A stretch of DNA of 64,000 nt from Favolaschia claudopus (GCA_037176885.1 JAWWNJ010000198.1:186001-250000); one strand, 5' to 3'. Counted from the stretch's first letter, positions 1-11,923 are shown. A program made the numbers and translations. The notes: a model not told the origin generated them from the letters alone.

Positions 1-1387
1 GAAGATGTCTGGACTTAGTGCCGTCGGTATCATCGATTGAAACACATTCCCTGTGGACACGAAAGATTCACTTGCTCGAAGAAATCAACCGTTCTTTAAC
101 GAGATGGCGAGTCGGCTGTATTGCATCTCCTTTCTACGACTATCCCGTGGTTCAACTGTCCACGGGCTCTTCTTGCGACTTCGGACTGCGCCGGCCATCA
201 TATTGATTCATATACTGCTTCACCCTCTGAAGGCCAAGCTGGCCGAATTGGGTGTGTATTTCCGTACATCAATTTCATGTGGTGCTGCGGCACAGCTGCA
301 AGAGCTGTAAGAACGGTTCTCATAAATCCTCCGCGCGAAAATCCACATCCAACCTTTCTCCCGCACTCTGTAGCCTCAAGCTCTGCTCCTCTTCCCCTTC
401 CAATGTGGTGCAATGACATCAAGAAAGTGCCTCAATCGTATCCTGTGTCTACTTTCAGTGCGGTCATACATAAAACCACATTGGTCTTCGCATCAAGATT
501 GATTCTGTATTTGCAAAACCACGCAAGTCCTGGATATAAATCTTCTGGCTGTATTTCTGAACATATTTTTCGTCCGATCGCGAATGCAAAACCTCACTCA
601 ACTATTTACTACCCGAATTTCTGCAGGGGCATCCAAGATGAAGTCCACTGCGAGAACCTCAAGAGTCAAGATTCAAGAAACCCACATTTTGCAAATTTTG
701 GACCTTGGTGTTCTGCTCTCTTCCACCATTCTCTATTGGCGACTATCGACGTATCATCGACTGTTTCTCCTTTCAAACCTTATTTAACCTGCTTGGTTCA
801 CTCCTCTCCAACCCCCTGGACTCCTCGAACTATTCTCCGATTCATCTCATTGCACTGATTTTATTTTCGTGGTGCCGGAGCGAAGCGAAGGCGCGTCTTG
901 TCTCCAAGAAGCATTTCCGTGCTGCGGAGACTCAACCGGACCGCCCACAGAACATCTCGGACATTTCTACCTATCATACCTCCCATATTTGTCGTTGTTC
1001 TCGGGACTCGGTTATCCCACTGGCAGACAGTGACACCGCTCGTCGTGGGAGAGTCTCAGTGGACTTCTCCCAGGGAAATGAAGACCAAAGAAGGACACTG
1101 ACCGTGCTTATCGTACCAGTCACCGCGTGAAATCTCCGCTTCGTGAGTTTTGTGCATGTAAAATTGGGCTTCCCACTGAAACTTGGAAGCGAAATCTCGG
1201 TCTGCGGAACATAGAGCGGACCCGACTCGTTCGCTATTTAATGCTGCCACTGCTCTTTCCCCCGTCATTCTTCTCCAGATCTCCACTGTTTCGTGTGGCA
1301 ACATCTTATTTAACTGTCACATGTCTTCGATGTTATCCGTGCTGAGAACTCGACGACCGAGGTATAAATAACTCACATACCCAGCGT
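1..1387. other. No supported gene; 5' flank of the DUF6533 gene
   Basis: Open frames here are short, have no recognisable family motif and no convincing exon chain. A TATA-like TATAAATA lies near 1361-1368, about 25 bases before the first possible ATG of the downstream gene, so the last few hundred bases probably act as its promoter. Nothing else is evident. Confidence 0.5.
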
Positions 1388-3122
1388 ATGCGCGGGTTAC
1401 CTCTTCTCTTTCGCCCAACCCATGCTATCCCCCTCCGATGCAGCCAGCCAAATGTCAGTTCATTCAGAATCATTCATACCTTCATCGAAAACAAATTGAT
1501 ACCTCGATTTTACTATAGAATCTTTCAAAATCATCTTCACCTCGTCGGAGCGTGCCTTTTATTTTACGACCATATGCTTACTCTAGGTGCGTATCCGAAG
1601 TCTTTCTAGGGGAAACCGAGACCAATCCCAATTCGCAGACACCGAAATCAACTACCTCTGGAAACGGCGCAAACTGGCCAGTGCTTATTGGTTTTTCGCG
1701 ATCCGGTATTTTTCATTGGCGAGTAACGTCGCGGGAGTCGTATATCTCTTCAAAACACTGCCCTCCAATGTGAATTTCTTGCGAACCGTTCGATGAACAC
1801 AGACCTGATACCTATTGATAGATGTTCGTCAATATTTAGCTGCTCACTCATTTCTAGTCACACATCTCATTCTAGTTGTCTGGTCTGGAGTCTCGTATAC
1901 GAGATCTCCATCTTTGTTGGCCAATTGGGGATTTCGGGTGCGTATGTTAGGTGTTTATGAATACATACCCTTTGACTGAATTTCTTGTTCCAAACAGTCG
2001 TGATGATCCTACGCATATACTGTTTGTGGGAACGCAGCAAACGAGTATTATCGTCTTTGGCTGTGATCGGCGCGATTCTTACCGGCGCTGCGTTGGTGCG
2101 TCTTCAAATCTGATACGACCTAGTTCGCATCTCAGATTCAAACTTCGCCGTACAGTCCAGTACGCAAGGGCAGAAGGCCACCACGATCACAGGTGCATCT
2201 TCCCTATTCCATCTTACTCGAACAAAACTCGGAACTCCGTCAACAGTGCTGCCCGGATGTCACCCACACATATCAACGAGAACGTACGCCTATAGCTGTC
2301 TCCCTTGAGATTTCTCACTAAGTTCCGATCTTTTCAGCTCCTATCGTCCGTCCTCTTACAACTCGGAGGTCTGAATTACAGTAATGCGGATTCAGGTTTA
2401 GCAGGTTCCTGGGGCGCCCTTTTCATCTTTGACAGCATTGTCTTCGGGCTGACCGTTGCCAATGGATGGAAAATGAGGCGCAGAATGGGACCGGATTCGG
2501 CGTTGGGTCCCATGCCGCTCCGAACGCTCATTGTCCGCGATGGTACGTGAGTATAATTCTTTCGAGACTATCGGATTCAACAGTAGAACTATCTCGTTTA
2601 GGCGCGTTGTATTTCGCGTGAGTGTGCTATGCTGTCTAATCCGAGCAATAGCAAAAACGTTGATTCTTCTCAATTAGAGTGATGTTGATCTCGAATCTGG
2701 TTAATATCTTGACTTTCTTTGTGAGTTCTACAGTTCCGAATCTTGCTCAGCACGAATTCATCCAGATATTTCACAGATTAATTCGGTGATCTCGTTCTAG
2801 CAGTTTGAAGATTATGGCATCACTAACAAATGGTCCCTTTTTGGTGGCTCGCCGAACAGAACGTACTTCCCGGCGCTCTTGCAACGTTTGCAAACTGGTA
2901 GGTGTGTCGAATCGAGTAGCACAGAAATGACTGACACATCTCTCAAGTATCTCCATCACGATGATGGCCCGTCTCATATTGAACCTACACGCTCAGGCAG
3001 AAGGCGGCATTTTCACGGTCAACCATATGGACGTGGATGTGGAAGGCTCAATGCTTAGTGATGGGAACATGCCATTTGTGACCAGTACAGACGCCGAAAA
3101 TCCTGATCAAAGCACGGATTGA
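1388..3122 (+). CDS. DUF6533 multi-pass membrane protein (multi-exon)
   Basis: This is a basidiomycete DUF6533-type integral membrane protein of unknown function, read across several exons. The family hallmark is present: YDHMLTL at the end of the first exon, then DTEINYLWKRRKLASAYWFF after a gtgcgt..cag intron (1587-1638). Later exons encode ILRIYCLWERSKRVLSS, a segment around GCHPH, FDSIVFGLTVANGWK, RDGALYFAVMLISNLVNI, LPGALATFANW and SITMMARLILNLHAQAEGG, in the family's usual order. The stop is at 3120-3122. The start is uncertain: the frame of the first exon opens at ATG 1388, and an ATG at 1451 in another frame soon meets a stop. The order and spacing of hydrophobic segments support about seven transmembrane helices. 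No partner or substrate can be inferred. Confidence 0.75.
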
Positions 3123-3483
3123 ATATGAAATTCTCTTCTAGATTCACGAAGAAACTTGCTAGGCGTCCTCAATAATCTTACGGATTATTCGGCCGGAACA
3201 CTTAAATTCGCCGAAAGATAATTCAAGTTCCTATCTTGTGAAAGTGCTTGAGGTCGAGGTCAAAAATGAATGAACAGACAGTAAGAGTCTTATCGTCATC
3301 CAAGTCCGCAGAAACATGGTCTTGAGACCATAACGCCCCAAAGAAGTCCAAAAGACAAAGGGATGACCGGGCCGCCCAGCCGCGTGAAAAGTGATTAGTT
3401 ACCTTACGTCACGTTGCCCATTCTCACCCTGGTCGGGTCGACAAACGGCGGAAGAGAATTGGCTAAACACTGCAAGATTATAT
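3123..3483. other. Intergenic, convergent 3' ends
   Basis: This stretch separates the 3' ends of the DUF6533 gene (+) and the F-box gene (-). No ORF, RNA gene or repeat was recognised. It probably holds both polyadenylation regions. Confidence 0.5.
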
Positions 3484-5493
3484 TCAAAATACAAAAGAAG
3501 GATGCACCTCAAGAATAGCACATCGAAGCGATTTTCGCACCCGAACTTCTAAACACCCAGTTAAACAAATCAGCCCCCAGACACGAAGGTGGTGGAAGGA
3601 GACGTACACATCAGTCCACACACCGCCATACCTCCTCCAAACACTACGAGCTCCGAAATCCAGCTCGCGCAAATCAGCCACCTGCCCCTCAAGCGCCAGG
3701 AGAACACTATGTTGATCCTGGATGGTGAAGGCGGAGGAGCGGTTAGCGTGGGGGAAGTGGTGCCAGAGATGGTGGATGATAAGGTGGAGGGAGTGGAGCG
3801 AGGTTGGGAGGAGGAGGAAGGGCGCCTCGGAGGAGGGGGAGGGAGAGCAAAGTTTGTCCACGAGTTCCTAGATGGTAGGTTTATGTAAGTCGGAGGAAGG
3901 AACGAAGGAGTAGAGGTTGGTCGAAAGCGAGTTTTTTTTCCAACAAGAAAATGAGGTCAAGACGTACTTGAGTGGTCCGTGGGCTTCCTTCGATGGCTTG
4001 ACGAGGTTGAGGGAAGGGGTACAGTTGACCGTACGCTAAACGGAAGTAAGTTAATGAGAGAATGAAAAAGATTCAAAACGTAGTGTGGTACACGTACCGT
4101 ACATTGATCCAGGAACCAGAACCTTTGGCATCGGCACAGATTCTTCGAGTTCTTCGTCCAAGTCCGAATCGTCATCGCGTAGCACTATGTTCGGCCAGCC
4201 GGGACTCCAGCTCGTCGACAACGTATCGCTGTCAGACAACTCCAACACACGATCGTCGATAGCGCGTTCGTTCTGCTCCGCTTCAAGCTCCGCCAACAGC
4301 TCATCGTCATCCGAATCGAGCCCGTCGGTATCCACTGTCGCGCGCGGTATACGCACTTCCCTCAGCACGAGCCGCAGCTCGGAGAGATTCGGCCAGTGCG
4401 TCGTGATCGCAACGCACACCTCTGAGGCGACAGGCATCAAGACGCGTATCGCGAAGGACTGCACGGCGGGTGCCGCGTCAGAGATCAACGTAAGGTCGCG
4501 GGGGATGTCTTTTTTTGCAGGTTTATGCTCGTTTTTGAAACCGCTGCCGTGAGCCAACTCGAGAGCGGTTACGGGCCGGTCTGAGATGAAATAAGCTGCA
4601 AGGAGCCGAGGACCTTTGAACGAATGAAGGCGTGGGATTGCAGCAGCTCGGAGCGACTTTTTCGGAGGTGCTGACAAAAATGATTCGAGTTCGAGTTCGA
4701 GAAGGTGCGGGCATCGGCAGAGGAAGCGCCGAAATTGGTCTATCATTGAATCCTTCAGGGTGACATGGAGAGAGACGAGATTATGGAGGGGTGTGCTAGG
4801 TGGGTTGGTGAGATATGCGTCAAGGAAAGGCCGAGGATGCCCTGAATCGAGGCTGAGTTTGCGGAGTGTCCGCGCGGAAACGACCTTCAGAGGGCCTTTC
4901 TCTCGCTGGGTCGATGTTTCCCACCATTTCCCCAGCTTGAACTCCTGGAGGGACAAGACGGGGCCGGTACGGCCCACGACGCAGCATTGAGAGAGCTCCA
5001 GGGTCTCCAGTCGTTCCAAACCTTTGAGTGTGCGGCGAACGGACCGATTGAGCTCGACGTAGCTCAGCTGCAACAAACGTAGATTCTGGAATGACCCAAG
5101 AGATGTGACGAATGTTTGAAGCAGTTCGACATATGCTTCTTCCACGATTCCAATATTGACCACCGACGGAAAATCGTCCTCGAGGGATTCGTAATCATCG
5201 GTGCCCTGGAACCTCCAGGAACGAACAAACGCCGCATGAGGTGCCGCTTGTAGCTTCTTAAGCCGAAGTTTTCGTCGATGCAGAGATTGAGCGACTGTGA
5301 TCCAGCGCTCTCGGTCGCAATATGACGCCCGGACGGTCTGTTCCTGGAAGAGAAGCGGGAGACAGATGTCGCAGAAATAGCGACAGACTCGGACGAGGCG
5401 GCGGAGTTCCCAGTTGGAGGTATAGTACCAGCATTTGATCCAGAGTTCGGTCGGAAGCAAGTCAAGTTTCGACGGTTCATCGATGAGTTCCAT
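3484..5493 (-). CDS. F-box domain protein
   Basis: Probable substrate receptor of an SCF ubiquitin ligase. The start was set at ATG 5493 (MELIDEP); the frame is open further upstream, but only with a GTG. Near the N-terminus the segment LPTELWIKCWYYTSNWELRR followed by LVRVCRYFCDICLPLLF matches the F-box helix pattern. The middle has loosely repeated leucine-rich strands (for example LRLLQLSYVEL, LERLETLELSQC, LLELELESF), as in F-box proteins that read their targets through irregular LRRs. After SMY at about 4103, introns of roughly 68 and 100 nt lead to exons reading YGQLYPFPQ and then ELVDKLCSPSP. The last exon ends at 3484. An acidic stretch (DSDDDELLAELEAEQNE) precedes the first of these introns. 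The target is unknown. Confidence 0.7.
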
Positions 5494-5856
5494 CGGTACT
5501 AGGTGAGGGTTGGGAGGGAGAGGCGGAGTCACAGCTGTGACGCGTGGCACGGGTTACGTAACTTACGTTTCAAATTTCTGATGACGCGAAGAAGATGACA
5601 CCGCGGTACCCGTCAGGTCCGTCGTGTCAAAGCTTGACCACGAATCACCACGACACTCTTTCTCAAGCTTCTACCTCTTTCCATCCACCCGAATTCCCGT
5701 CTCTTTTGTCCTCGAGTCCGCCAACTCTTCTCATAGCTTACATCCAAGGTGGGACTTTTTCAACAATTCAGCTTCAGCGGCTAGCTTTTTCAGCTTTGAA
5801 TCACCAACAGCTTGAGTAGTAGGGCCCGTATCCGACTCTCCGCTCTCGTCCCAAGC
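5494..5856. promoter_or_regulatory. Shared divergent promoter region
   Basis: These 363 bases lie between the divergently transcribed F-box (-) and Zn2Cys6 regulator (+) genes, so they must contain both promoters. The stretch is pyrimidine-rich on the + strand before the regulator start, a common feature of fungal transcription starts. No specific operator was identified. Confidence 0.45.
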
Positions 5857-6800
5857 ATGGGCAGCGATCGCAAAATGAAGGATCAAGGATTGCGGAAGCG
5901 CGCGTTTCGCCTCGAGCCAAGTTGCGATGTGTGTCGTAGAAGGAAAAGTACGTCCTCATCTTCAATTTTCAATATTCGCCTACCCAAATGCCAAAGGTCG
6001 TTGTGAGTCTGATCCCCAAAACAAACTCGCGCATTTGGAGTTAGGAGGCCGTTAGGCGATGGAATTCAGGCTTCCGGACAAAAATGCAGCGTATGCTTGT
6101 ATGCCGATCTGGATTGCACATATGCGGCTGCCATCTTTGGGGTATGTGATAACTTCTTCCCCTTTTTTTTCTGCAGATGACCGTACAAATATCTTCAGAG
6201 ACGGGTCTCAATGAAACAGTATCTGTTCTTTATATGCTGCTAAGGTTTCCACTCAATTTGTTGAACTATTATTGTAGGACGGTAGAGGGTCTTGAGACGA
6301 AGCTCGCGGCATCCGAAGCTCTCGTTCGCCAACTGCGCACTCAACTTGCAGACTCTCAGTCATCACCTTCAAGTTCCGTATTCAATCAAGAATCAAGCTC
6401 GCATACTACCCCTGTTCAACCCGCACCACTCTATGTAGTGCAAACAACGCTCCGCAGTCTTTCGGCTCCCACTCCACCATCGAACGAGGAGGACCTATAT
6501 CATACCGAGATGGCTCGCGATGTGCGTCTTCATTCATTCTCTCTTACCGAAGCTATTTACCGCTGAAATGTCTGTATTTTCTTCCTCTCGCAGTTCAATA
6601 AACTCTTCCTCGGCGTCGAGAAGCCGTTTCGTTGGATGGGAAAGAGCACAGAAGCCACTTTAGTCAAGGCTGCCGTCAATCTCAAAGCCAATCTCAAGCA
6701 TAGAAAAGTTTCCTCACCGCAAGGGCGCTCTGATCAGGATACTGCGGGGGAAATAGCTTCATGGACGTCTCGACGACCGCAATATTGGCAGTGGAAACCT
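5857..6800 (+). CDS. Zn(II)2Cys6 transcription factor, 5' half (gene continues at 28554)
   Basis: This is the N-terminal half of a fungal zinc-cluster regulator, starting at ATG 5857. The binuclear cluster is assembled over three exons: CDVCRRRK ends at 5947, a 6-nt exon at 5997-6002 supplies SR and the first base of a Cys codon, and CDGIQASGQKCSVCLYADLDC starts at 6056. Together these give CX2CX6C-X9-CX2CX6C. It is followed by a coiled-coil linker (VEGLETKLAASEALVRQLRT) and an exon ending RRPQYWQWKP at 6800, directly before the donor gtacgc. The rest of the protein lies 21.7 kb downstream beyond a transposon that occupies this intron. Both halves read cleanly, so the disruption looks recent. 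Whether a full transcript is still made cannot be told from sequence. Confidence 0.85.
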
Positions 6801-6802
6801 GT

Positions 6803-6811
6803 ACGCAGACA
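6803..6811. repeat. Left 9-bp target-site duplication of the KDZ element
   Basis: ACGCAGACA here and at 28507-28515 flank the inverted ends exactly. Both lie inside the split intron of the zinc-cluster gene. Confidence 0.85.
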
Positions 6812-6891
6812 GGCGTATATGGGGATTTTATATATCAGACGAACCTCGATGAGAGTAAATTTTGATATATTGTGGCCTGTGGGCGAGAGTC
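6812..6891 (+). repeat. Left terminal inverted repeat of the KDZ element
   Basis: The sequence pairs with the reverse complement of 28425-28506. The best core is GATATATTGTGGCCTGTGGG here against GATATATTGTGACCTCTGGG on the complement of the right end. Over the inner 62 positions the two align without gaps at roughly 80 percent identity; the outermost dozen bases are less alike (both carry a TATGGGG block). Confidence 0.85.
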
Positions 6892-8129
6892 AGAATGATG
6901 GCATCAGTAGCTGCCAAATCAGCTGAAATGGCGGGTACGTACCTCGATTCGCGCTCACCGCGGGCGCGAATCGCCGCCGCTGGTCGGTCGGCGGACGACG
7001 ACGGGTTGGGCGCTTCGTTTGTTGACAGGTGTTATGATTACACTCCTCCATCACTTTCCCATCAATCCGCTTCCTCCTCTTGCCCCTCCACTCGCTTTGG
7101 CTGCCCCCGCCGCCCCTGGCTCCCCCTGCTCCCAGTAACCTGTCAACACATAGTCGAGATGCTTCGCTCGCGCCTGCCGCTCAGCATATGGCTTCAATCG
7201 TCGTTGTAGCTTCGTTATTGGTCCTCCACTTCCTCGCCCACCCAGCACGGTACGCCCTCAGCTTTGCCTTTTGGGCCTCTATACAGCGGCGGCTACTGAT
7301 CATATACCTTCTATAGGTCTTCTTCTTAGTCTTGCGCTCAGCGCTGGCCGTCCGGCCGCTTATTTCGCTTCCCAGCCGCTACCCGCCACCCCGCCGCTTT
7401 CCGCCCCTCCCGCCGCCACGGCTCTCGCTCCTTCCACCCAGCGTACCCCATGTCATCATCAGACTTCTATCGAACTCACCGACACCCATTGCTCTCCACA
7501 CTGCCCCGCTGCGCCAGCATTTCACCGCAGGAATTGGGCCCCGCTCGTTCCAGCATCCACGGCGCCAAAAACCCTGCTTTCCGGCCTTCAGGCAAACCCC
7601 CATTCACTCATGGTCACTCTTCTCGCCTTTTCCTTCGCTTGCGGCATCCGCCCGTCGTGTTCTAGCTCACACGATGCTTCCTACGCCACCGCCGCTTTTG
7701 GGGCGGCTGGCGTTGCAGGTACGCAGCCTTTATCCGTCGCCTTCGTTTCTCAGCTAATTTCCCCCCATTGCAGCATCAACTCCCGTCGTTATCGAATGTA
7801 TCCCGCCTCTGTTCGCGCGTTGCTCGTTCCCCCGCTGTTTCTGCGCTCCCAATCCCACCGCACCCGTCAATATTCTTCCCGCGTTACTCCTACACAATGC
7901 CTTCTACCCACTTGCTTCCGTTTGTAGCGTTACTCTCGGCCTTCATCGCACACCACCCCATCTCCTCCTCTTTTTATTCAATTCTCAACCCTAATCTAAT
8001 TTACTTGCTTTTTCTTTCTGTTTCTCGATACACACTACTTTCATGAAGCTATATAGATGTTCAGTTGATTCAATTCCTTGTATGTGCCTCGAAGAAATTT
8101 TTTTTTATACAAGTCCCTCAGATAAACGA
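6892..8129. other. C-rich left arm of the KDZ element, no supported gene
   Basis: The + strand is strongly C-rich from about 7060 to 7920 and gives long but compositionally biased frames (Pro/Ala/Ser-rich). Splice-like signals occur, for example gtacgcagcc..ccattgcag around 7719-7772, but no exon chain with a family motif could be built. It may be untranslated leader, a decayed gene, or simple biased sequence. Confidence 0.4.
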
Positions 8130-8276
8130 CCCCATGTGCCCCCTCCCAAAGTGAAAGTTCTAAGAGGGCACAGTGGCCCAGCTGTAACGGCAGCAAATCC
8201 GTTGGGTCGGACCTCGCGGCGAACGACGCATGTAGCTCGTTCGACCCGGGCAAGACACGCCCTGACGCCCTCTTTT
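8130..8276 (+). mobile_element. SINE-like RNA polymerase III unit
   Basis: An A box, TGGCCCAGCTG at 8174-8184, matches TRGCNNARYNG at every position. A B box, GTTCGACCC at 8239-8247, matches GWTCRANNC. They are 54 bases apart, in the range of tRNA-derived SINEs. A T-run (CTTTTTA, 8271-8277) can serve as Pol III terminator. The head (GGGCACAGTGGCCCAG) resembles tRNA-like SINE heads. It does not fold as an ordinary tRNA. The 5' border and any target duplication are not clear, so the start coordinate is approximate. Confidence 0.5.
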
Positions 8277-8324
8277 TATCTGATTTCAATCCTAACTTAC
8301 TTTGTTTTTTTTTGACAAGTCCAT

Positions 8325-8358
8325 CGCGATATATCAGATCGCTCGCGATATATCACAC
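8325..8358 (+). repeat. Tandem TCGCGATATATCA motifs
   Basis: TCGCGATATATCA occurs twice with an 8-base spacer. The ATATATCA half is also the outer core of the transposon's inverted ends. Such subterminal repeats can be transposase binding sites; this role is inference. Confidence 0.45.
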
Positions 8359-8662
8359 TGGCCTTAAGAACACAAAGCTCATGTATTCATACCGAGTGCT
8401 GAAATTCATCATAAGACATAAGTAAGACATGGATGTATATAATAGCTACTAAGCAAAAACTGGTCCAAGCGAAGAATAGCGACAAAGTCGACACAAAAAA
8501 TACGTCGGTAAGGCGACGCCATAGCAAAAGGACGCTGGTTGAACAGCAGTCCAAGGGTGGTTGAGCACCCAGAGCCGTTGAGGGCTCAATGTTTGTACCG
8601 CCGATTACTGCTTACGTCTGGGGAAATGTAAGAATTCATGAATATATAAATCTGACGAAACC

Positions 8663-11600
8663 TTACTTTTTGGATCCGCCGTTACCACCCGAGTCCGCCG
8701 CCTTTCGTTTGGTCTTGGAAGCCGCTGGTGCTGCCGACCTCACGTTCTTCACGACTGGCTTGTCCGGAATCTTCGACCCATCCTGATATGTCGCCCGTTT
8801 CAAAGTCCGACCCCTGCTACTCGTCGCAAGCTCGCCTCTACCACTCGCCGCAGCCCCGCCACTCTCCCCACCAGAACTACTCCCAATCATTGTCACCACC
8901 GTTGCCCCATTCACGACGCGCTCGGTAAATCCTCGTCTCTTCTCCTCCGCCCTCTGTGCCGCCGCTGCCGCCGCCTTCTTCCTCTTCTCCTCCGCCTTCT
9001 CCGCCTTCCCCAATGCGCGTGCACGATCGCGGTTTGTGGGTCCGCTAACGGGGTGGCAGATGGTAGTCCGCCGCCCCTCACCGCTCGCCTCCGCCTCCGC
9101 GCTCGGCGGAACTATCGACGACACCACCTCATTGGTGATATCATCGAGCGGGGGGACCTTGCGAGGTCGTCCTCGTCCCTTCTTCTCCACCTCGGCCACC
9201 TTTTTCGCCACCTCCCCGGCATGCTTCGCCGCTCCTTCTTTCTCGGCCGCAGTGCGAGCAACCGAAGGTTTCTTTGAGGGTGCGGGATTCGCGATGGTCG
9301 GACGCGAGGCAGGGCGGGTAGCGGGCCGTGATGCAGGACGCGTTGCGGAGGCAGCATGTGGAGCCGCAGCTATGGGTGATGTCGATGGTGGGGGAGCTGG
9401 TGTCGCTGGAGAGGTTTGCGACGCAGCGGGAGCTGGAGTCGCGGGAGATGAAGTGGGGCCCGGTGCAGTCGCAGCACCCGTCGGCGTGGACATGGAAGGA
9501 ATGGCCGTCGGGGTAGGCGGGATGGTCCTCGAGCCTGCGTACGCTGCGATTGACGCCAGCGCAACTGAGGCGGCAAGCGTTGGACCTTTAGCAGCGCTAC
9601 CAGACGCCCCAAAGAGCGCTCGTGGAACTGGGCGCGTGGTGGAAGCTCCGGTGAAGGCGTTGGGGAGTGCTGGAGGGGTGGGACGCTTGGAAAAAGCGCT
9701 GAAGAGCGAGCTCCTGCGGAAATGATCCGCCGGCGTCCCACCGAAGACATCTGCCGTTGACGACTTCCAAGATTGGGCTGGGAATGCAGACGACGGACGC
9801 GCAGCTGCCGCGAATGCGCCGACGGGCGTCGACGACACAGATGACGTGTTAGCAGGTGGGGCTGGGGTTGGCGTCGACAACATGACAGCAGTGGCTGGAG
9901 GCGGAGACGAGGAGGCGGTGGGCGCGGGGCTATTCATGGATTCTGGGAAAAAGGTTGGCGAGACCGTTTGGTCAGCGGGCATGAGGGGGAAGTCGACGCC
10001 GTCGAGTCTGATGGTTGTTGGCTGCGAATCTACATCTTGCATGGGGCTGGGACGCTCGAGAGCGTCGGCTCGCGGAAGCCAGAGTACTGGAGGGTGATCG
10101 TCATCGCTGCGGGGTTGCGGAGACTCGAGTTGTGAACGAGAGTTGTTGTCAATAGAAAAGTCTGACCCGCCGCCCAAGAAGAAGTCCGGATTGTAGTCCT
10201 CGCCGTCAAAGTCGGGGAAGTCTTGCGCAGCGTCCGGCGCGAGATCACCCCAGGGAATCGATGGGTCGAAAGCAGGCACATCCTCAAAGCTACCAACACG
10301 TCAAGACACGAAGTATCACATATTCTTTAGCATGACTCACCCGACAGTATTGTCTCCCACCTCCATATCTTCCTCCCCAGACGACACAGCGGGCTCAGAT
10401 GTAATCACACTGAAAACATGTCAGCTAGTCCCATTAACGATGTAAAAACAAAACAAAACCCACATGTCGTCAAGACGGTCATTCACGGCAGTCGGTGAAG
10501 CAACAGCGGTTGGTAGTGGCTGCTCAGAGACTTCGGCGTCCTCGTTGACAGTAGGAGACGACTTCGGCGGAGACTTCTTGGCTTTTTTTGCCTTCTTAGT
10601 CTTCGTAGATGCTGCCGGTGCGGGGATAGGCTCGGTGGGCGCGTAAATCCGTTGTACGGTGGATTCTGCGGCAGGGGAGTCGGCAGCGGGGTCGGTGGAA
10701 GCCTGCGCAGGAGTAGACGTGGAGGATGCAGCCGCTGGAAGCTCAAATTCGGCGCAGTCCTTCGCCGCTACGGGTATCTCATGCGTCAGCGAGCTTTCAT
10801 TCAGCAAGTGGGCCAAACTCACAGTAGACGAGTCTCAAGAAGTCTGAAAAGGGCTTGATGATGTTGTCGTCAAAGCCCACACAGACGTCTTCGAAGTCGT
10901 TGCCCATAGGTGTCTTGCCATGGCAGATACTGGTGGGAGGAGAGAGAAGGTGAGATCAGGGTACAAATAAACAATCGTCCCGATTAGGAACACTCACACT
11001 TTCAGCGACAACTGACCTTTCAGTCGAGGATGCGGGCCGCCAAGGATGGTAAACCCCACCCACTTTGTCGCGGCATACAAAGCTTTATGAATATGGACTA
11101 CAGCTGTCTCGATCGAGTCGATTCCCCTGCACGACGTCGTTAATTCACAAGACATTCCAGACAATTTAAGAACTTACTCGAGCCTCGCCCAAATATCTGT
11201 GATAGCTTCTTCGCTGTTCTCGTCCTCAAGCAGTCTCTTCTCCTCTTCTACCGCCTCCTCCACCGCTGAACGCTCCTCCTCCGACGCGTCCGCCCACAAA
11301 GCCGCGATTACGCGAGTACGAAGTCGCATAAGTTTTGATTTCTTCGTCTTCAGGCGTGCCGCCGGACTATCCTCGCTCTCATCAGTCCAATCGTCTTCGT
11401 CGTCTTCGATGTTCTCCGCAAGCAAACCGTCGTACCCGGCCGCAGTCAGCGCCACCTTCACTGTGTCGCGGTTTCTCAGCTGGAAGACTTCGACGGGACG
11501 GTGAGCGCGTTTTCCCTTGCCCTGAAGTTGTAGGAGGCGCAGGATGATCGCCATGGTCTTAGTGCTGGTGACGTCGACGACGGAATCGGTTTTCTTGCGG

Positions 11601-11923
11601 GAGTTGTGAAACCAGTTGTCAAGTTGCTGAAATACATCGTTAGTTTCACACCTCCACCCAGCAAATATGAAGATTACCTTCTTGCGCTTCGCCAGCGCCT
11701 CCCCCAGCCGCTTCTCCTCGTCGGCTGTCAACTCTCGACCATTGACCTCGCTCGGGAGCGGCAGCCCAAGCTCAGCTTGCTCCGGGAAGGCCTTGAAGAA
11801 GTCCTCGTACATAGGAGCCCAGAAAAGGTGAAGTTTGCCGTCCGCGCGCTTTTTGACGTACTCGGGGAGACGAGACATGAGCCAATCTAACCTGGGACCT
11901 TTAGTCCAGCCGCCAGGTGCCAT
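8663..11923 (-). CDS. Large AT-hook cargo protein of the KDZ element
   Basis: A multi-exon gene starting MAPGGWTKGPRLDWL (ATG 11923) and stopping at 8663-8665. The N-terminal ~100 residues have a compact pattern (LHLFWAPMYEDFFKAFPE, ADEEKRLGEALAKRKK, QLDNWFHNSRKK) seen in many agaric hypothetical proteins. A 51-base gt..ag segment near 11630-11680 is in frame and removable, joining KRKK to QLDNWF. Later exons read GIDSIETAVVHIHKALYAAT and ICHGKTPMGNDFEDVCVGFD, then low-complexity Pro/Ser/Ala/Thr sequence. Near the C-terminus KKGRGRPRKVPP is a textbook AT-hook, so binding to AT-rich DNA is likely; the element's ends are AT-rich. Basic tails (KTKKAKKAKK, SGGNGGSKK) fit a nuclear protein. A role in transposition or silencing is inference. 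Confidence 0.7.

Noticed and set aside
121..858. 245-codon + frame near the window start
   Set aside because: No motif, no splice support, Ser/His/Pro-rich biased composition; overlapping frames are similarly open.
7021..7147. Inverted repeat GTTGACAGGT / ACCTGTCAAC spanning 127 bp
   Set aside because: Ten matching bases only, no target duplication, and similarity does not extend inwards; may be chance.
7271..7927. 218-codon + frame in the left arm of the KDZ element
   Set aside because: Composition follows the C-rich strand (Pro/Ala/Ser), there is no family motif, and neighbouring frames are equally open. Probably a composition artefact.
8160..8250. A functional tRNA gene
   Set aside because: Pol III boxes are present but no cloverleaf with paired acceptor stem could be drawn; SINE-like is the better description.
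9036..9725. 229-codon + frame opposite the AT-hook gene
   Set aside because: It is the antisense shadow of a GC-rich, low-complexity coding exon; the minus-strand reading has the AT-hook and proper splice sites.
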